A stretch of DNA of 64,000 bases. It comes from Sphaerolaimus hirsutus. Taxonomy: Eukaryota; Nematoda; Chromadorea; Monhysterida; Sphaerolaimidae. Below the pieces are notes generated by a model. The model did not search any database. It had not been told where the DNA came from and saw only the letters and a list, made by a program, of their open reading frames with translations. This document shows positions 1-10,900 of this stretch, piece after piece. Numbering within the stretch: the stretch's first letter is position 1; each line of letters starts with the position of its first letter. The position numbers were made by a program, and so were the translations under genes. The stretch is taken from positions 4,169,469 through 4,233,468 of the forward strand of contig OZ038453.1 in NCBI GenBank assembly GCA_964036195.1, read 5' to 3'.

Positions 1-296
1 ACAATTTTGTGCAGAGCACTACAACCACTAGAAAACATGGCGAACTCGGTCAGCCCATGTAGCGGCGTCGATCGTGCGATGCAGTGCTCTGACGGGGTAC
101 TGCGCAGCCCACTGCAGGGCTGTGCATGCCATGCAGTCCCCGTTGCCGTCGAAAAGCCGTCGCAATGTCTGAGAAAGTTTGCCCAAATTTAGTTCACAAC
201 ATACATAGTAGTTTACGTTCCGTGAATTATTGTTGCATTTGTTTGTCTAAAATTTTGTGGGGTGGTGTTTTTCCCATCGTAAAAACGCTCTTACAA
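1..296 (-). repeat. 3' LTR of the gypsy element (partial, cut by window start)
   Basis: Bases 1-296 repeat 16123-16418 almost exactly. Similarity stops after the shared ...CGCTCTTACA, which is the TGTAAGAGCG start of the LTR on the minus strand. Only the first 296 bp of this LTR lie in the window. Confidence 0.9.
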
Positions 297-889
297 CCCA
301 CCAGCCATTGCGGTTTACCTCCTGGCTAAACTATTGAGGTGTGACCGGTGATTATTTTTACGATCGCATGCACAAAATTTTTCGTTAAATATAAAAGTTG
401 TTCATCTTTTCGAAATTTTCAAAAGTGGTTATTTGCATGCAAAATGGCTTGCGTGTATTTCACAGTCGAAAATCAGATTCCGAAACGTGGCTGGCAGTTA
501 CAAAAATGCAATAATAAGCTGAGAACGGTATGGGAGTTAATCAACTGCCCTGCCTTTTGCAGTCGGGACTTTATAGCGGAATTGCCGATTGGGTTCTGGA
601 GGTATTTCCATTTTCAAAATTATTTTACTCTTTTCAAATTTACAAAAACTTTGTTTTTTATTCAGAAAAGTGCCAATTTTGGACGGTCAACTGGGGGCGG
701 CGGTTACGTTCGTCAACTCGGGGGGACAAAACTCGGCCATTCGGTGCCGCAGCGAACGTCTTGGAAACTATTTGGTGTGTGATTTCGAGATACTTAGTTA
801 ATTGTTTTGTTTGTTTCACTGTTGGTTATAGTTTCCATTACGTTATCAGTTTCCAAAAAACTTTCAAAACAAAAATGTCCTGGGTTTAC
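297..889 (-). other. Non-coding stretch between helicase ORF and 3' LTR
   Basis: About 590 bp follow the helicase stop before the LTR. No convincing ORF on the minus strand and no strong polypurine tract is seen; the bases next to the LTR are only loosely purine-rich (GGCTGGTGGGT on the minus strand). The stretch probably serves as 3' untranslated sequence. Confidence 0.5.
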
Positions 890-3800
890 TCAAACTCCCT
901 CGTCAGTGCCCTCCATCGGCACGTCTTCTTCGGTAGCAACCTCGGGCTGCATGTCGTCCTCTTTAGCCGGCGCTGGCGCAGCGACCGCCACGGGTTCGTC
1001 GGGCTCGATGTCGCCGTTGGGGGCTAGCAGCGCCTCCTCTTCCGGTGCGGAGAATGTGGCGTCGTCGCCATCGCCATCGGAGGTGCTGGCGATGTCCTCG
1101 ACCTCGTCCGTGGGGTCGTACGGCAGCGGCTCGTCCGCCGGCTGGGGCGCGTTTTGTACGTCCACGGGCTCGTCCATATTGACGTCCGGCTGGGCGAGCT
1201 CAGTCTGGGCGGCTTCGTCGTCATCGTCGTACTGGTGCTCGGGGCAGTGGGCCTGTGGCCTCCAGTCGGGCGACCAGGTCCATATCCTGGGTCCCCAGAT
1301 TTTCTCTGCGTGATACTGGTAAAGACCAGCCGAAGCGAATTCATACGAAAAGAAAATGTGGAAAAAGTCAGACCACAACAAGGTCTCCACGTTGGCCACT
1401 ACGACTCTGGCGCAACGCGAGCGGGAGGTGGCCACGTTTCCACGTTCCAGCTGGGCCACGAAGCCGACTCGAGTGGTCTGCTGAGAATACTGGGTGGTCA
1501 ACCTGTCGCGCGCGGGCAGCTCGCTGCTGCGCACGCACGACACGATGGTCACCTCAGCTTCTCTAGCTTGCGCTTTGTCGGCGGTGAGCACTCGAGTCGC
1601 CCAGAATTCTCGCCCGTAGTGCTTCAACGAAGGGTCGGTTGCCAATTTGTCGATCAGCGCGCGCTGCTGCGCCGCATAAAAAGTGACCACCAAAATGGCA
1701 TCCGCCCGACTCAGGTCACTCCAGGGCACGCCGCCCTGGTTCGCCAATTCCACAAAATGTTTAACCAACTGCACTACGATGAGCTGTTCGGGTACGTTGA
1801 CGGTCGACGTGCCCTCCTTGGTTTCCAGCCCGGTGTGGTTGATGACCGTGGACAGCGGAATCGGGACGTGGTCGCCCGGCATGCGCGGCAAGTTGTCATC
1901 CCTGCACGGCGATTTCTGATGATAGGGGCGGAGCCGGCCTTCGTACGCCGCGTGCAAATTGGCATTGATCAGCTGGGGGTGCCCGCGGAAAACCGTTTCC
2001 AGCCGCAGCAGGGGGCACATTTTGGACGCTGTGAGTCCATCAATCAAAGATGGAGAGGGATTAAGGAAGGGTTCAACCCATCGCTGGGTCTGAACTTTGC
2101 GGGTAAGTTGCTTGCTGTCTCCGAACAGCAAGACTAAGCCGTTGTGGGGGAGCGACACGGGGTTCAACGCTGTGACCATGGAAATGTTCGTGGCGAGCGA
2201 CGCCTCGTCCACTATCATGGCACAGTACCTGATGTGCTTGATGCGCACATCATGTGTCGAATCGACAGTCACGTGGATCTGTCCTGGCTGCAACAAATCC
2301 AGAACGTACTTGTGCAGCTTGACGGTGCCCTTGGCGTACCTCCGGGCGGCCCGGCGCAGCACGCGGCCCCAGTCTGTGTCCTCGAGGTCCGGGTCGTTCA
2401 CATCGACGCCCGTGCGACCCGCTACGACCTCGTCGTTGTCGTCGTCCCATTCTTCATCGTCGTCTTCGCCAGTGACGACTAGGTGCGGCACCTTCTCCAT
2501 TAGCGCCTTCATCACCTGCTGGGGGGTTTGGTTGGGACCTGCGACGATGGAGTGCACGGTCTCGTACTCAGTTTTCACCGCCCAGTACTGGTCTACCAGC
2601 TCTATCCACTGGGCGTCGATCCGCGCGACCGAGAAAGGGGTGTCCTGCGCTATTTTGTGCAGCGCGGGCAGGTCGTCTACAGCGAGGTCGCTGTAGACCT
2701 CCTGGGTTTCCAACAGGGGGCTCAGCACCCTTACAGCGAACGCCGCTCTCAATTTCAAATATTCGACGTACCCGGGCTCTTGCAGCATGTCCTTAACTTG
2801 TGCGGCGGGCAGTTCGGACCACTGCTTGCGGCCCAGCAGCAGGCGGCGCACGGCATCGTGCACGCCGTCGCAGCCGGTGCGCTGCATGTTTTGCACAGCG
2901 CGCCTAGCGCTCTCGTCCGTCGCCGAGTTGACGGTGCACGTGACGATGGTGGAGTGGTATTTGGCGTTGGAAGTGATGTCGGAGGAAAGGGTGGAATTAC
3001 TGTCTGGGAATGGGCGACCATTAAACTGGTTGAAGTACAACGAGCACATGTACGCCACCTGGTTCTGCACAGTGGTCTTGCCAGTGCCGAACGGGGAGTC
3101 GCACATGAGCAACAGCGGCCACGCCAGCTTCAAGGCGGCTAAAACGGCCGCCAGGGTTTTCGCCTGGCCGCCCAGCGGCTTGAACTCGCCGGGCTTACTC
3201 ATCAGCAGCGCTTCGGACGTGCCCTGACGGATTTCGTCTTCTAGGGGCGCGGCCGTGGCGCGGATGTGCGACCACTGGGTGAACGTGTCGGACAACCGAT
3301 CATCATACACAATGGCAATGGCGATCTGGTCACCCAGTTTTAGGACATTGCCCGAGCGTATGTTGGACGGTCTCCAACCTTCGTTCAGGCGCTCGATAGC
3401 GCCTTGCAAAGAACGCATGGTTCGCACATAGTTGGGCGACTCATTGGTGGTGCGCACCATGTAGTCGCCGTTCTCGAGCTCGGACGGGAGCGCCGCCTGG
3501 CTCAACTTCAAGTCCAAATTGCCCACAATTACAGCCCGCTCCGGACTTACCTCTAAGGTGGCCACTCGCAGTTGCAACTTTGGCTGCGTCGGGTCGGGCC
3601 TGTCGTCGTCGGGCATCGCCCTGGTCAACGTCAGCACCGACATCGGTCCGGCGCCGACCAGCAGCTGGGGTAGAGCGTTGATTTGCGCATTCGCGCGTCT
3701 CTGCTGCTCGTCCATCTGCTCTTGCTCGTCGTTGACGGCGTCGGCCAGGTCCGGCCTGTTGATCGTGATGCACGCCTTGGTGCCTGCGTCGGTCGCTTCC

Positions 3801-4894
3801 CACTCAATTAGCGCGCGCACCGCCGTGGCGCGTGCCGCTCGGAAACGCAACAAAGACTCGTGGTACATGTATGCTGCGGCCAGCATCACGTACTTGGTGC
3901 GCAGGTGCGGCGGGTGCACCCGGTTTAATTCCACCTCGTGGGGGTCGTGGAAGTAAAAATCTTCCAGCGCCGATTTTTCGAGCAAGAAAACGCCATACGC
4001 ATGTGCGTAATAGACGTTGTCAAACACGTCGTTGTTCAGGTCGTGAAACTCGACGTGTGCAATCCCCAACATACCTGCACTCGGGATCGGGTTGCCGGGC
4101 ATGGTGTATTCGCGGTGCGCAAACGCCAAGCGCTCCGGGCCGCAATCGTTGCGCTCGCCCGCGCCCAACTCCGGCAGCTCCTTGTAGCGACGGGGCGTGA
4201 ACGCCACTCGCAGCCGCAGCGAACGCCAGTTCGTTGAGTAGCGCTGGTAGCCGACCTCGTCGCGCTGCGCGTCGTACTCATGGTCGGCCGGGGCGCGTCC
4301 CTGTACGGTTACGACGACGGGCACTGCCACCAATAGGGGGCTAGCGCTTTTGTTCATGTCCAATTTGATGTCAAATAACTCCCAGTAGTCGGGTTTAGCA
4401 GTGCAACGCTGCACATACCTGGCCGTGAACTTCATACCGTGTCTGACGAGCGGCAAGTGCAGCTCCGGGCCGTACTTCTCGTTGATGTTGGCGTACTGAG
4501 CCACCACGACCGACGTGCGGCGGTCGCGGGCGCCGCGCGCGATGTTGGTCGAGTAAGTGAAGAACGGGTACACGTTGTCGGCGCCGTTCCATTCGTCGTT
4601 CTCGGCCAGCTCGGCCAGCGTGTCGTCGTGAAGTCGCACGTGGGCTTGGTAGTATTCCCGGTCTGCAGTGTCGTGTCTCCAATAGACACGGTCCACCCAG
4701 CCGGCGAACATCCGCTTCGCGTAGACGGGCGGCGGGGGCCGCTGGTTCTCACCCCACTGGTGATCCACCTTGGGGGGCGGTATGGTGGCGCCCGGTTCGC
4801 CACGTTGGGTGGTGGCTTTCGTGAAGCCCGAGCCCGCGGCGCTGGCCCGCCGGCCATTGTGCTGCCGTTTGGCGCCCATGCTCCTTCCGGCCAT
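890..4894 (-). CDS. Upf1-like superfamily 1 helicase encoded by the gypsy element
   Basis: A 1334-residue ORF occupies the position where env usually sits. Walker A is at about residue 600 (GTGKTT preceded by DSPF). Motif II (VDEAS) is near 895 and motif III (GDSKQL) near 923, followed by an FRGHP motif. Motif V is near 1107 (QAREAE followed by VSCVRSS) and motif VI near 1150 (ERGNVATSRSR). This set and spacing match the Upf1-like SF1B RNA/DNA helicases rather than Pif1/Helitron helicases. The first ~580 residues match no family I recognise. The last ~140 residues are highly acidic. The ORF starts 262 bp after the pol stop, so it is probably translated from a spliced or subgenomic RNA. All core motifs look intact, unlike RT in the same element. 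A role in protecting element RNA from nonsense-mediated decay or in RNP remodelling is inference only. Confidence 0.88.
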   Translation of the reverse strand: MAGRSMGAKRQHNGRRASAAGSGFTKATTQRGEPGATIPPPKVDHQWGENQRPPPPVYAKRMFAGWVDRVYWRHDTADREYYQAHVRLHDDTLAELAENDEWNGADNVYPFFTYSTNIARGARDRRTSVVVAQYANINEKYGPELHLPLVRHGMKFTARYVQRCTAKPDYWELFDIKLDMNKSASPLLVAVPVVVTVQGRAPADHEYDAQRDEVGYQRYSTNWRSLRLRVAFTPRRYKELPELGAGERNDCGPERLAFAHREYTMPGNPIPSAGMLGIAHVEFHDLNNDVFDNVYYAHAYGVFLLEKSALEDFYFHDPHEVELNRVHPPHLRTKYVMLAAAYMYHESLLRFRAARATAVRALIEWEATDAGTKACITINRPDLADAVNDEQEQMDEQQRRANAQINALPQLLVGAGPMSVLTLTRAMPDDDRPDPTQPKLQLRVATLEVSPERAVIVGNLDLKLSQAALPSELENGDYMVRTTNESPNYVRTMRSLQGAIERLNEGWRPSNIRSGNVLKLGDQIAIAIVYDDRLSDTFTQWSHIRATAAPLEDEIRQGTSEALLMSKPGEFKPLGGQAKTLAAVLAALKLAWPLLLMCDSPFGTGKTTVQNQVAYMCSLYFNQFNGRPFPDSNSTLSSDITSNAKYHSTIVTCTVNSATDESARRAVQNMQRTGCDGVHDAVRRLLLGRKQWSELPAAQVKDMLQEPGYVEYLKLRAAFAVRVLSPLLETQEVYSDLAVDDLPALHKIAQDTPFSVARIDAQWIELVDQYWAVKTEYETVHSIVAGPNQTPQQVMKALMEKVPHLVVTGEDDDEEWDDDNDEVVAGRTGVDVNDPDLEDTDWGRVLRRAARRYAKGTVKLHKYVLDLLQPGQIHVTVDSTHDVRIKHIRYCAMIVDEASLATNISMVTALNPVSLPHNGLVLLFGDSKQLTRKVQTQRWVEPFLNPSPSLIDGLTASKMCPLLRLETVFRGHPQLINANLHAAYEGRLRPYHQKSPCRDDNLPRMPGDHVPIPLSTVINHTGLETKEGTSTVNVPEQLIVVQLVKHFVELANQGGVPWSDLSRADAILVVTFYAAQQRALIDKLATDPSLKHYGREFWATRVLTADKAQAREAEVTIVSCVRSSELPARDRLTTQYSQQTTRVGFVAQLERGNVATSRSRCARVVVANVETLLWSDFFHIFFSYEFASAGLYQYHAEKIWGPRIWTWSPDWRPQAHCPEHQYDDDDEAAQTELAQPDVNMDEPVDVQNAPQPADEPLPYDPTDEVEDIASTSDGDGDDATFSAPEEEALLAPNGDIEPDEPVAVAAPAPAKEDDMQPEVATEEDVPMEGTDEGV

Positions 4895-5156
4895 ATTACG
4901 TTTTTAAGTTTTAAGGAAGAGTGCAATTAATCACAATCAATCACCGGCACTGCAGTGGACTCTCGGAGCCCACTAGTGTACCAGCGAATTTACAACCGCA
5001 CTCACACGCACACGAACACGCAGTCACACGCACTTGGGATCACAAGTTTGTCAAACTTACGTGATGAGGGAATTATTCAAATTACGGGAACACAATTAAT
5101 TAATTTGTTCAGTGGCTACGTCGATAGCCACTTAAGGGCTTTACCGCAATGAGAGT
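4895..5156 (-). other. Spacer between pol and helicase ORFs
   Basis: A 262-bp non-coding gap of mixed composition. It must hold any signal for separate expression of the helicase, such as a splice acceptor or internal start, but I see no clear one. Confidence 0.4.
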
Positions 5157-7940
5157 CTAAGTAGGGCCGAGATTCTGCGTGCAGGTGGGGATAATGTTTT
5201 CGAGCGTTGGTTTACAGCGATCCGCATGCACTACATAAATCTTATCATTAGTATCATTATAAATAGTTACAAGCGGATGAGCATAGCGAATGCATTCGTA
5301 GGGGCCTAAAAAGAAAGCAGCAAATTTTTTACAAGGGCCGGTCTGATCGGTCAAGCGCGGAGTGAAAATACGAACCGCTTGGCCCGGCTTCAAATTCAAA
5401 TGGCGGGCGCGGCGATTGGCGTAGTATTGCTCTTTCAATTGAGCATTCCTAAGCGCGGTATGCGCCGCATTGCGCGCCGCCGAGAGATGCTGCGCGAGCT
5501 CGGTAGGTTCACCGTGCTTATCTGTCGACTCGGGTAGCATTGCGCCAGACGCGGGGGGCGTCAACATTCTTTCCCAGAGCGACGCGGCTGGGCGCCCAAA
5601 CAAAAGTGCGTATGGCGTGGTGCCCATGGCCGGGTGTTTCGAGGTATTATACGCGTGCACCGCAGCGCCTAAGTGGTAATCCCAATCGGAATGAGTTTGG
5701 TTCACGTAATGGGACACGATTTCCATCAGAACACCGTTTCGGCGCTCCACCATTCCGTTGCCTTTTGGCATATACGCAAATGAGCGATGCTGAAGGGTAT
5801 TGAAATACAATAACAATCTTTTAAATGCCCCTTCAACGAAGCTTGGCGCGTTATCGCTCAAAATGGCGCCGGGTACGCTAAATATGGGAAGAATGTGTAG
5901 TAAGAATGCAAATGCTACAGTATCCTGCCGGATATCGGGTACCGGAACAGCGATACCAAATCGCGTGCACTGGTCAACGAAAACCAACACGTGTTTATGC
6001 CCGCGCCGCGTGCGTGGCAGCGGGCCAACGGCGTCGACTGCGATGACATCGCCGGGAGATCGCGCGATTTTCCGGCACGCCATCAAAGTCTGCATCGACT
6101 GCCTGAGTCCTTTTCGCGCACAACACAAAGGGCACGTGGCGACCCAATGCGCGCTTTCGGGGCGCATATTTGGGAACCACGCGAATTCCTGTAATCTTTC
6201 GAAAGTTTTCATTATTCCCAAATGTCCCGCTGTAGGGTGATTGTGTGCTAGTTCGAATACTAGCGGGCACAGTGAGGCTGGAATACACACAGGATCATAC
6301 AACTTGATCCCCGGTACTATTGAAGCCTCAGCCCTTTTTCGCATGATTCCATATTGATCAATGAAAAACGGTGGCACACACTGTCCAGGTGCATCCTTAC
6401 AAACTTCCATCAAATTCACTATATACGCTTCTTGCATTTGCAAGCGTTTCAATTCAATTATGGGGACAAACGGGGGCAAAACGTGATCAGTGTGAAAACC
6501 GTTGACGCGCACTTCGGTAGCCGTGGGGCCACCAGCCATTGTTTGTGGACCTACGGTAGTAAGCCCGGTAATTGGCTCCACCCCATTGTTCGCCGGCTGT
6601 CGCGTGTCCATTGTCCCAGGGTTGTGGTCACGCGCCGCAGACTCCGCCCTCGCACGCGCGCGTGTCCTCATTGGTTCCTTGATGGGCGCGCGTCTGGAAA
6701 CAGTAGCTACCGTATCCCACGGGTCGATTGCGGTCTGCGTCGCGACAGTTTTATTGTGTGATATTTTAATGAGTGCAAATTGCTCAAATGCTTCGTCAAG
6801 TTCTAATTTCTCGTCGAAAGTTATTGGCGCATCGCGCCTTCGGGACAGAGCATCTGCGAGCTCATTGCATTTTCCTTTCAAATGCTTAAATGTAATTTGA
6901 TACGGGGCAATGGCCAATGCGAACTTATGCAATGCGGCGTGTGGTGTAGCCTCCAAATTGGGGTTCTTCACCCAAGGGATACTTTTGGCATCAGTCCACA
7001 CTTCAAAGGGGCGCCCCGCCAAGTAGCAATGCCAATTTCGGACGCTCTCAAAAATTGCGTAAGCCTCTAGAGTGATGGCGGGCCATCTGCTCTGAACCTC
7101 AGTCAACTTCCGGCTGTAGAACGCGCACGCATGCAGTCCAGATTTTTCGTCGGCTCGCTGCACCAGCACTCCAGCGACCGCAATTTGTGACGCGTCTGTA
7201 ATTACGATGAACGTTTTATTTGGGTTCGGGTATTGCAAACAGGGGCTGTGTAATAATATTTCTTTTAATTGGAAGAAGGCTCTCAGAGCCTCAGGATTGT
7301 CGTTGAGATCTACCGGCGCATTTCCATCGTAGTTCTCGCGCGGACCGGTGCGCGTCAAATTCGATAGCGGCACTGCTATCTCGGCGCATCTGTGTATCAT
7401 GCGTCTGAAAAATCCCACTGCACCCAAAAACCCTTTGACTTCCTTGACAGTTTTTGGGAGGGGCCATTCTGAGATAATATTACGTTTGTCCATGGGAATG
7501 CAAATGCCCTCGCGGCCGATCATGAAGCCCAGAAATTTTACCGCGGTAATGCGTGCGAAGAAACATTTACGGGGACTAATTTTGAAGTTGTTTTTGATCA
7601 ATCGATCCAAAATTTGGCCAATGTCACTTAAATGGGTTTTCCAGTCCTGACTGTAAATTAGCAAGTTGTCAATGTACAATAGCACATTGCGATGAATCAG
7701 TCCCGCCATTGCAAGCTCAAAACACCTTTGTGCCAAACTCGGTGAGCATTTTAATCCCATAGGTAATCTCTTTAATTGGAATTGACCAAAAATATTACGG
7801 AACGAAGTGATGTGTCTGTCGTCGGGATGCAGTGCAATATTATAGAAAGCCTGGTTAATATCGGCGCTGCTAAAAAAACTTGCAGTTGCTGAGTGCATCC
7901 ACGGTGTCATCCAGCCTCGGCAATGGGAATTGCGGCGCAT
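5157..7940 (-). CDS. pol: Pol 3' part: RT (second half), RNase H, integrase
   Basis: The ORF continues RT from the fingers/palm onward. The active-site box reads YIDN at residues 89-92 (usual YxDD). RNase H shows TDAS near 246, a catalytic Glu in LEAYAI, TDAK, and ADALSRR near 361. Integrase has an H-H-C-C zinc module at about 565-610, the D-D-E core (AVDAVGP near 632, LSDNAPSF near 695, MVERRN near 729) and a GPY motif near 877. The first ~20 residues overlap the upstream ORF and are probably not real pol sequence. The true reading enters this frame from the 7870-14376 ORF at a T7 run (about 7872-7878). RNase H and integrase residues look intact. The second catalytic Asp of RT is Asn (AAC, one G-to-A change from GAC). 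Confidence 0.9.
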   Translation of the reverse strand: MRRNSHCRGWMTPWMHSATASFFSSADINQAFYNIALHPDDRHITSFRNIFGQFQLKRLPMGLKCSPSLAQRCFELAMAGLIHRNVLLYIDNLLIYSQDWKTHLSDIGQILDRLIKNNFKISPRKCFFARITAVKFLGFMIGREGICIPMDKRNIISEWPLPKTVKEVKGFLGAVGFFRRMIHRCAEIAVPLSNLTRTGPRENYDGNAPVDLNDNPEALRAFFQLKEILLHSPCLQYPNPNKTFIVITDASQIAVAGVLVQRADEKSGLHACAFYSRKLTEVQSRWPAITLEAYAIFESVRNWHCYLAGRPFEVWTDAKSIPWVKNPNLEATPHAALHKFALAIAPYQITFKHLKGKCNELADALSRRRDAPITFDEKLELDEAFEQFALIKISHNKTVATQTAIDPWDTVATVSRRAPIKEPMRTRARARAESAARDHNPGTMDTRQPANNGVEPITGLTTVGPQTMAGGPTATEVRVNGFHTDHVLPPFVPIIELKRLQMQEAYIVNLMEVCKDAPGQCVPPFFIDQYGIMRKRAEASIVPGIKLYDPVCIPASLCPLVFELAHNHPTAGHLGIMKTFERLQEFAWFPNMRPESAHWVATCPLCCARKGLRQSMQTLMACRKIARSPGDVIAVDAVGPLPRTRRGHKHVLVFVDQCTRFGIAVPVPDIRQDTVAFAFLLHILPIFSVPGAILSDNAPSFVEGAFKRLLLYFNTLQHRSFAYMPKGNGMVERRNGVLMEIVSHYVNQTHSDWDYHLGAAVHAYNTSKHPAMGTTPYALLFGRPAASLWERMLTPPASGAMLPESTDKHGEPTELAQHLSAARNAAHTALRNAQLKEQYYANRRARHLNLKPGQAVRIFTPRLTDQTGPCKKFAAFFLGPYECIRYAHPLVTIYNDTNDKIYVVHADRCKPTLENIIPTCTQNLGPT

Positions 7941-10900
7941 GCAAAACCAAATTTAATCGCCTGTAATCAATGACCATGCGTTTAGAACCATCAGGTTTAG
8001 AAACGACTAGTGTGGGAGCGCAGTATGGGCTTGTACTTGTTTCAATTATGTCGTGTTCAATTAGACAGCGCAGGTGCTTTTCTAAGTATTGTTGGTCATC
8101 CAGGCTCAACCGATACATGCGGCACGCAATCGGTTTTCGATCGGTTAATTGTAGCCGATAATCAACCAATTCGCTGTACCCTATGTCGTACTTGTGTCTC
8201 GCAAAGGCGCCTTTGTGCTTCAAAAGTACGGCTGCAAGTTCCTTGCGCTCATTTTCCGACAATGTTTGGGGCACAGAAAATTCCATTTTGTGTCCATCTG
8301 GACATTTCACATGCAATGGCTCACCTAATTGGTCTTCAATTACCTTTTCTGGAACGCTTGAAGAAACCGGCTCTGTCGCTTCATTGGCGCGGCACTGCCG
8401 TATCCATTCCTCAGGGGGGTCGCTGGCTTTGACTTTCAAAACACAGTCGACGGGCTCAACCAAACCGATTTTTTGTTCCATCTGCAAGGTAACCGGTTGA
8501 TCACGCACGTTTGCAACCCTCATTAGAAACACTTCGTCACTTGTTTCATATGCTGCAGATGCGGCAACTACCCCATCCTTCAGGTTTACGGATTCCAGCC
8601 CAGTGACAGTAAATGTGTGATAGCTAACTGGAGCTGATAGGCGCACCGGCACCATTGCTTCATGCCTTGCCTTGATTTCGGTAGCCGCTGTGACTAATGC
8701 AAATACTGCACGAATCTGCACGTCCGGCTTGTGGTTATCAAATGGAATGCTGACGCCTACTGAGGGGATTTTTAAGAGGCGCGCGGGCATATCAATTATC
8801 ATGTGCCGCAGCACATCCGCGCCCAAAATTAAATTGTCAACCAGGCCATCGATGGCTTGAAAAACGATACGAAATGTGTGTCCCCCAATGTCAATGGGCA
8901 TTTCCAACTGACCAATTATCATTAGTTTGGAATCCGCTGCGCATCGCATGTGGGAAATGGGAGAAGTTTCTTCAACGGCGTCGTGTCCATGCCGATGCTC
9001 CTGGAACACATCTCTGCTGCACAGCGAGCGCATGGCGCCAGTGTCCAGCAAGCATCTGTGGTACATGATGCCGTCCATGCACACGGGCACCGCAGGACTG
9101 TAATAGACATGCACAGGCCCGTTCCGCCTCGCGACGACAGACTTTATATTTTCCTGTTCATCTTTTGATAGCGTAATCATTCTAATTCTATCCACTGGTG
9201 GGCTCATGGAAATTTCCGCCATTTCTAATTGGTGATTATATTCAATTGATGGGAACATCTGTACCGTTACCGTGTCATCTGATGCGTACTCGGACGCACC
9301 TGTTGTCGGATTCAACACGGTCAGTCGGCCGTCATAACTTTTCATAAAGCTACGCTTACCTGTGTCTCTGTGTCGGGTAATTAGCGGCCTTGACTTCTGT
9401 TGCAGTCGTCGGCGCGCACGTTCAATTAGCGTCGTAGCTGCCGGGGGCGCGGCGGCTAACAAAGCTGCTAATAAATACTGGCAGGTCACTATGGCGCACA
9501 CCAGGTAAATCCATATCTGCAGCCATGACCTCAAGGCGTCAAAATCCCAAAATCCCACGCTTACCATTGACCTGGCCATTAATCGATGCGATTGTAAACT
9601 GCCATCAACTGCATGCGTCGGCATTCCATGCACGCGTCGCACAATCGCGTATGAGTGCCACACGGTGTTCAGCGTGGTGGTCGGCAGCAGCTCAGACAAA
9701 TTGTACATTGTCGTTGCGGCAAAGATCTGGTGGTGTACGTCCGTCGGTCGTTCGAGCTGCCACCTGTGAGGGAAACTGTGGGTGTTGTAAACGGGGATAT
9801 GTTCCAGGGCGCCTTTCTCAGGTAAGTACTTATACCACTGCCCATGCAATTTCAACACACGGTTGTGGCGATTCGTGCACGTTCCCATAACCGGCTGGAA
9901 CAGAAGGGCATTTGTAATTGTATCCAAATGCAAGGTCACGTTCTGTCCATGTAATTTCATTCGTATTGGGACCGTGGCGTGGCACGCGCCTTTACCTGTT
10001 TCGGTGCCCAACTGATAAGTCTTTACCGCAAAGCACTTATGCACTAGAAATCCGTCTGGCGCCGCCTTGGCCAATATCTCATTGTCGCGCATGTACCAGC
10101 GCGCTGTGGTCGTCGGGTGCTCGGTCATAGCTAAGCGGAGAAGTTCCTGAAAATGTTGCACATGCCTACAAGTAGACACGGCCTGTGCACGCATTGTTTG
10201 CTCAGATGTCTCGTACACCGCTTGCATCGCTGCGGCCAAGTGACCGGTGTCCACTACGCCAAACCCGGGGCGTGCTGCGCAACGCTTTTCCCGCACATAC
10301 CTAATTGGGGGGATTTCGAACGGTGCTACAACAATATCCTGGTCTGATTTCCATAATTTTTTACCACATGAAATGATTTCTTCTTTTACTCGAAATGACA
10401 ATGCCAAAGTGTGATCACGCGCGAGCCAAATATCTTGTCTAATTAGCCCAGCTATTTCTTGCCATTTCTCATAGGGGCATTCAGCCTTTGGATTTGGTTT
10501 CCAGACTAATTGGCTACCGTCGGGCAGGGTACAGGTGCCCTCCTCGTAATTACACTTTGACACCTCTCCTAGCGTACTTTGCATGACCTTGGCGCCGTAG
10601 CGCATGCGTACATCTCCCTTAAACAACCCACACTGCGGGGTCTTGGTAATTAACCAGCTGCAACAGTACAGCCCGTGCCCCGAATAACTTACGTTTGTCG
10701 GGTATTGAGTGTCCCATGCATTGCTCAGCTCGTCCACTGGCTGAAGCGCGCCGTCGTTGCACTTATGGTACTTCATCATGCTCTCACACTCCGAGGGATC
10801 TACCGCACGCGGCTGCGAGTCAAAATGTTCCAAAGTGACGTCACCCCAAAAGTTCTGGTATGTATGAGCAGACCGCGTGGCCGCTACACATCGATATGCG

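Noticed and set aside
1154..2137. Plus-strand 327-codon open frame opposite the helicase
   Set aside because: It lies antisense within the helicase ORF, whose motifs are clear. GC-rich coding sequence often leaves the opposite strand open.
890..4894. Helitron origin for the helicase
   Set aside because: Motifs are Upf1-like rather than Pif1-like, no Rep/HUH domain is present, and the gene sits inside an LTR element.
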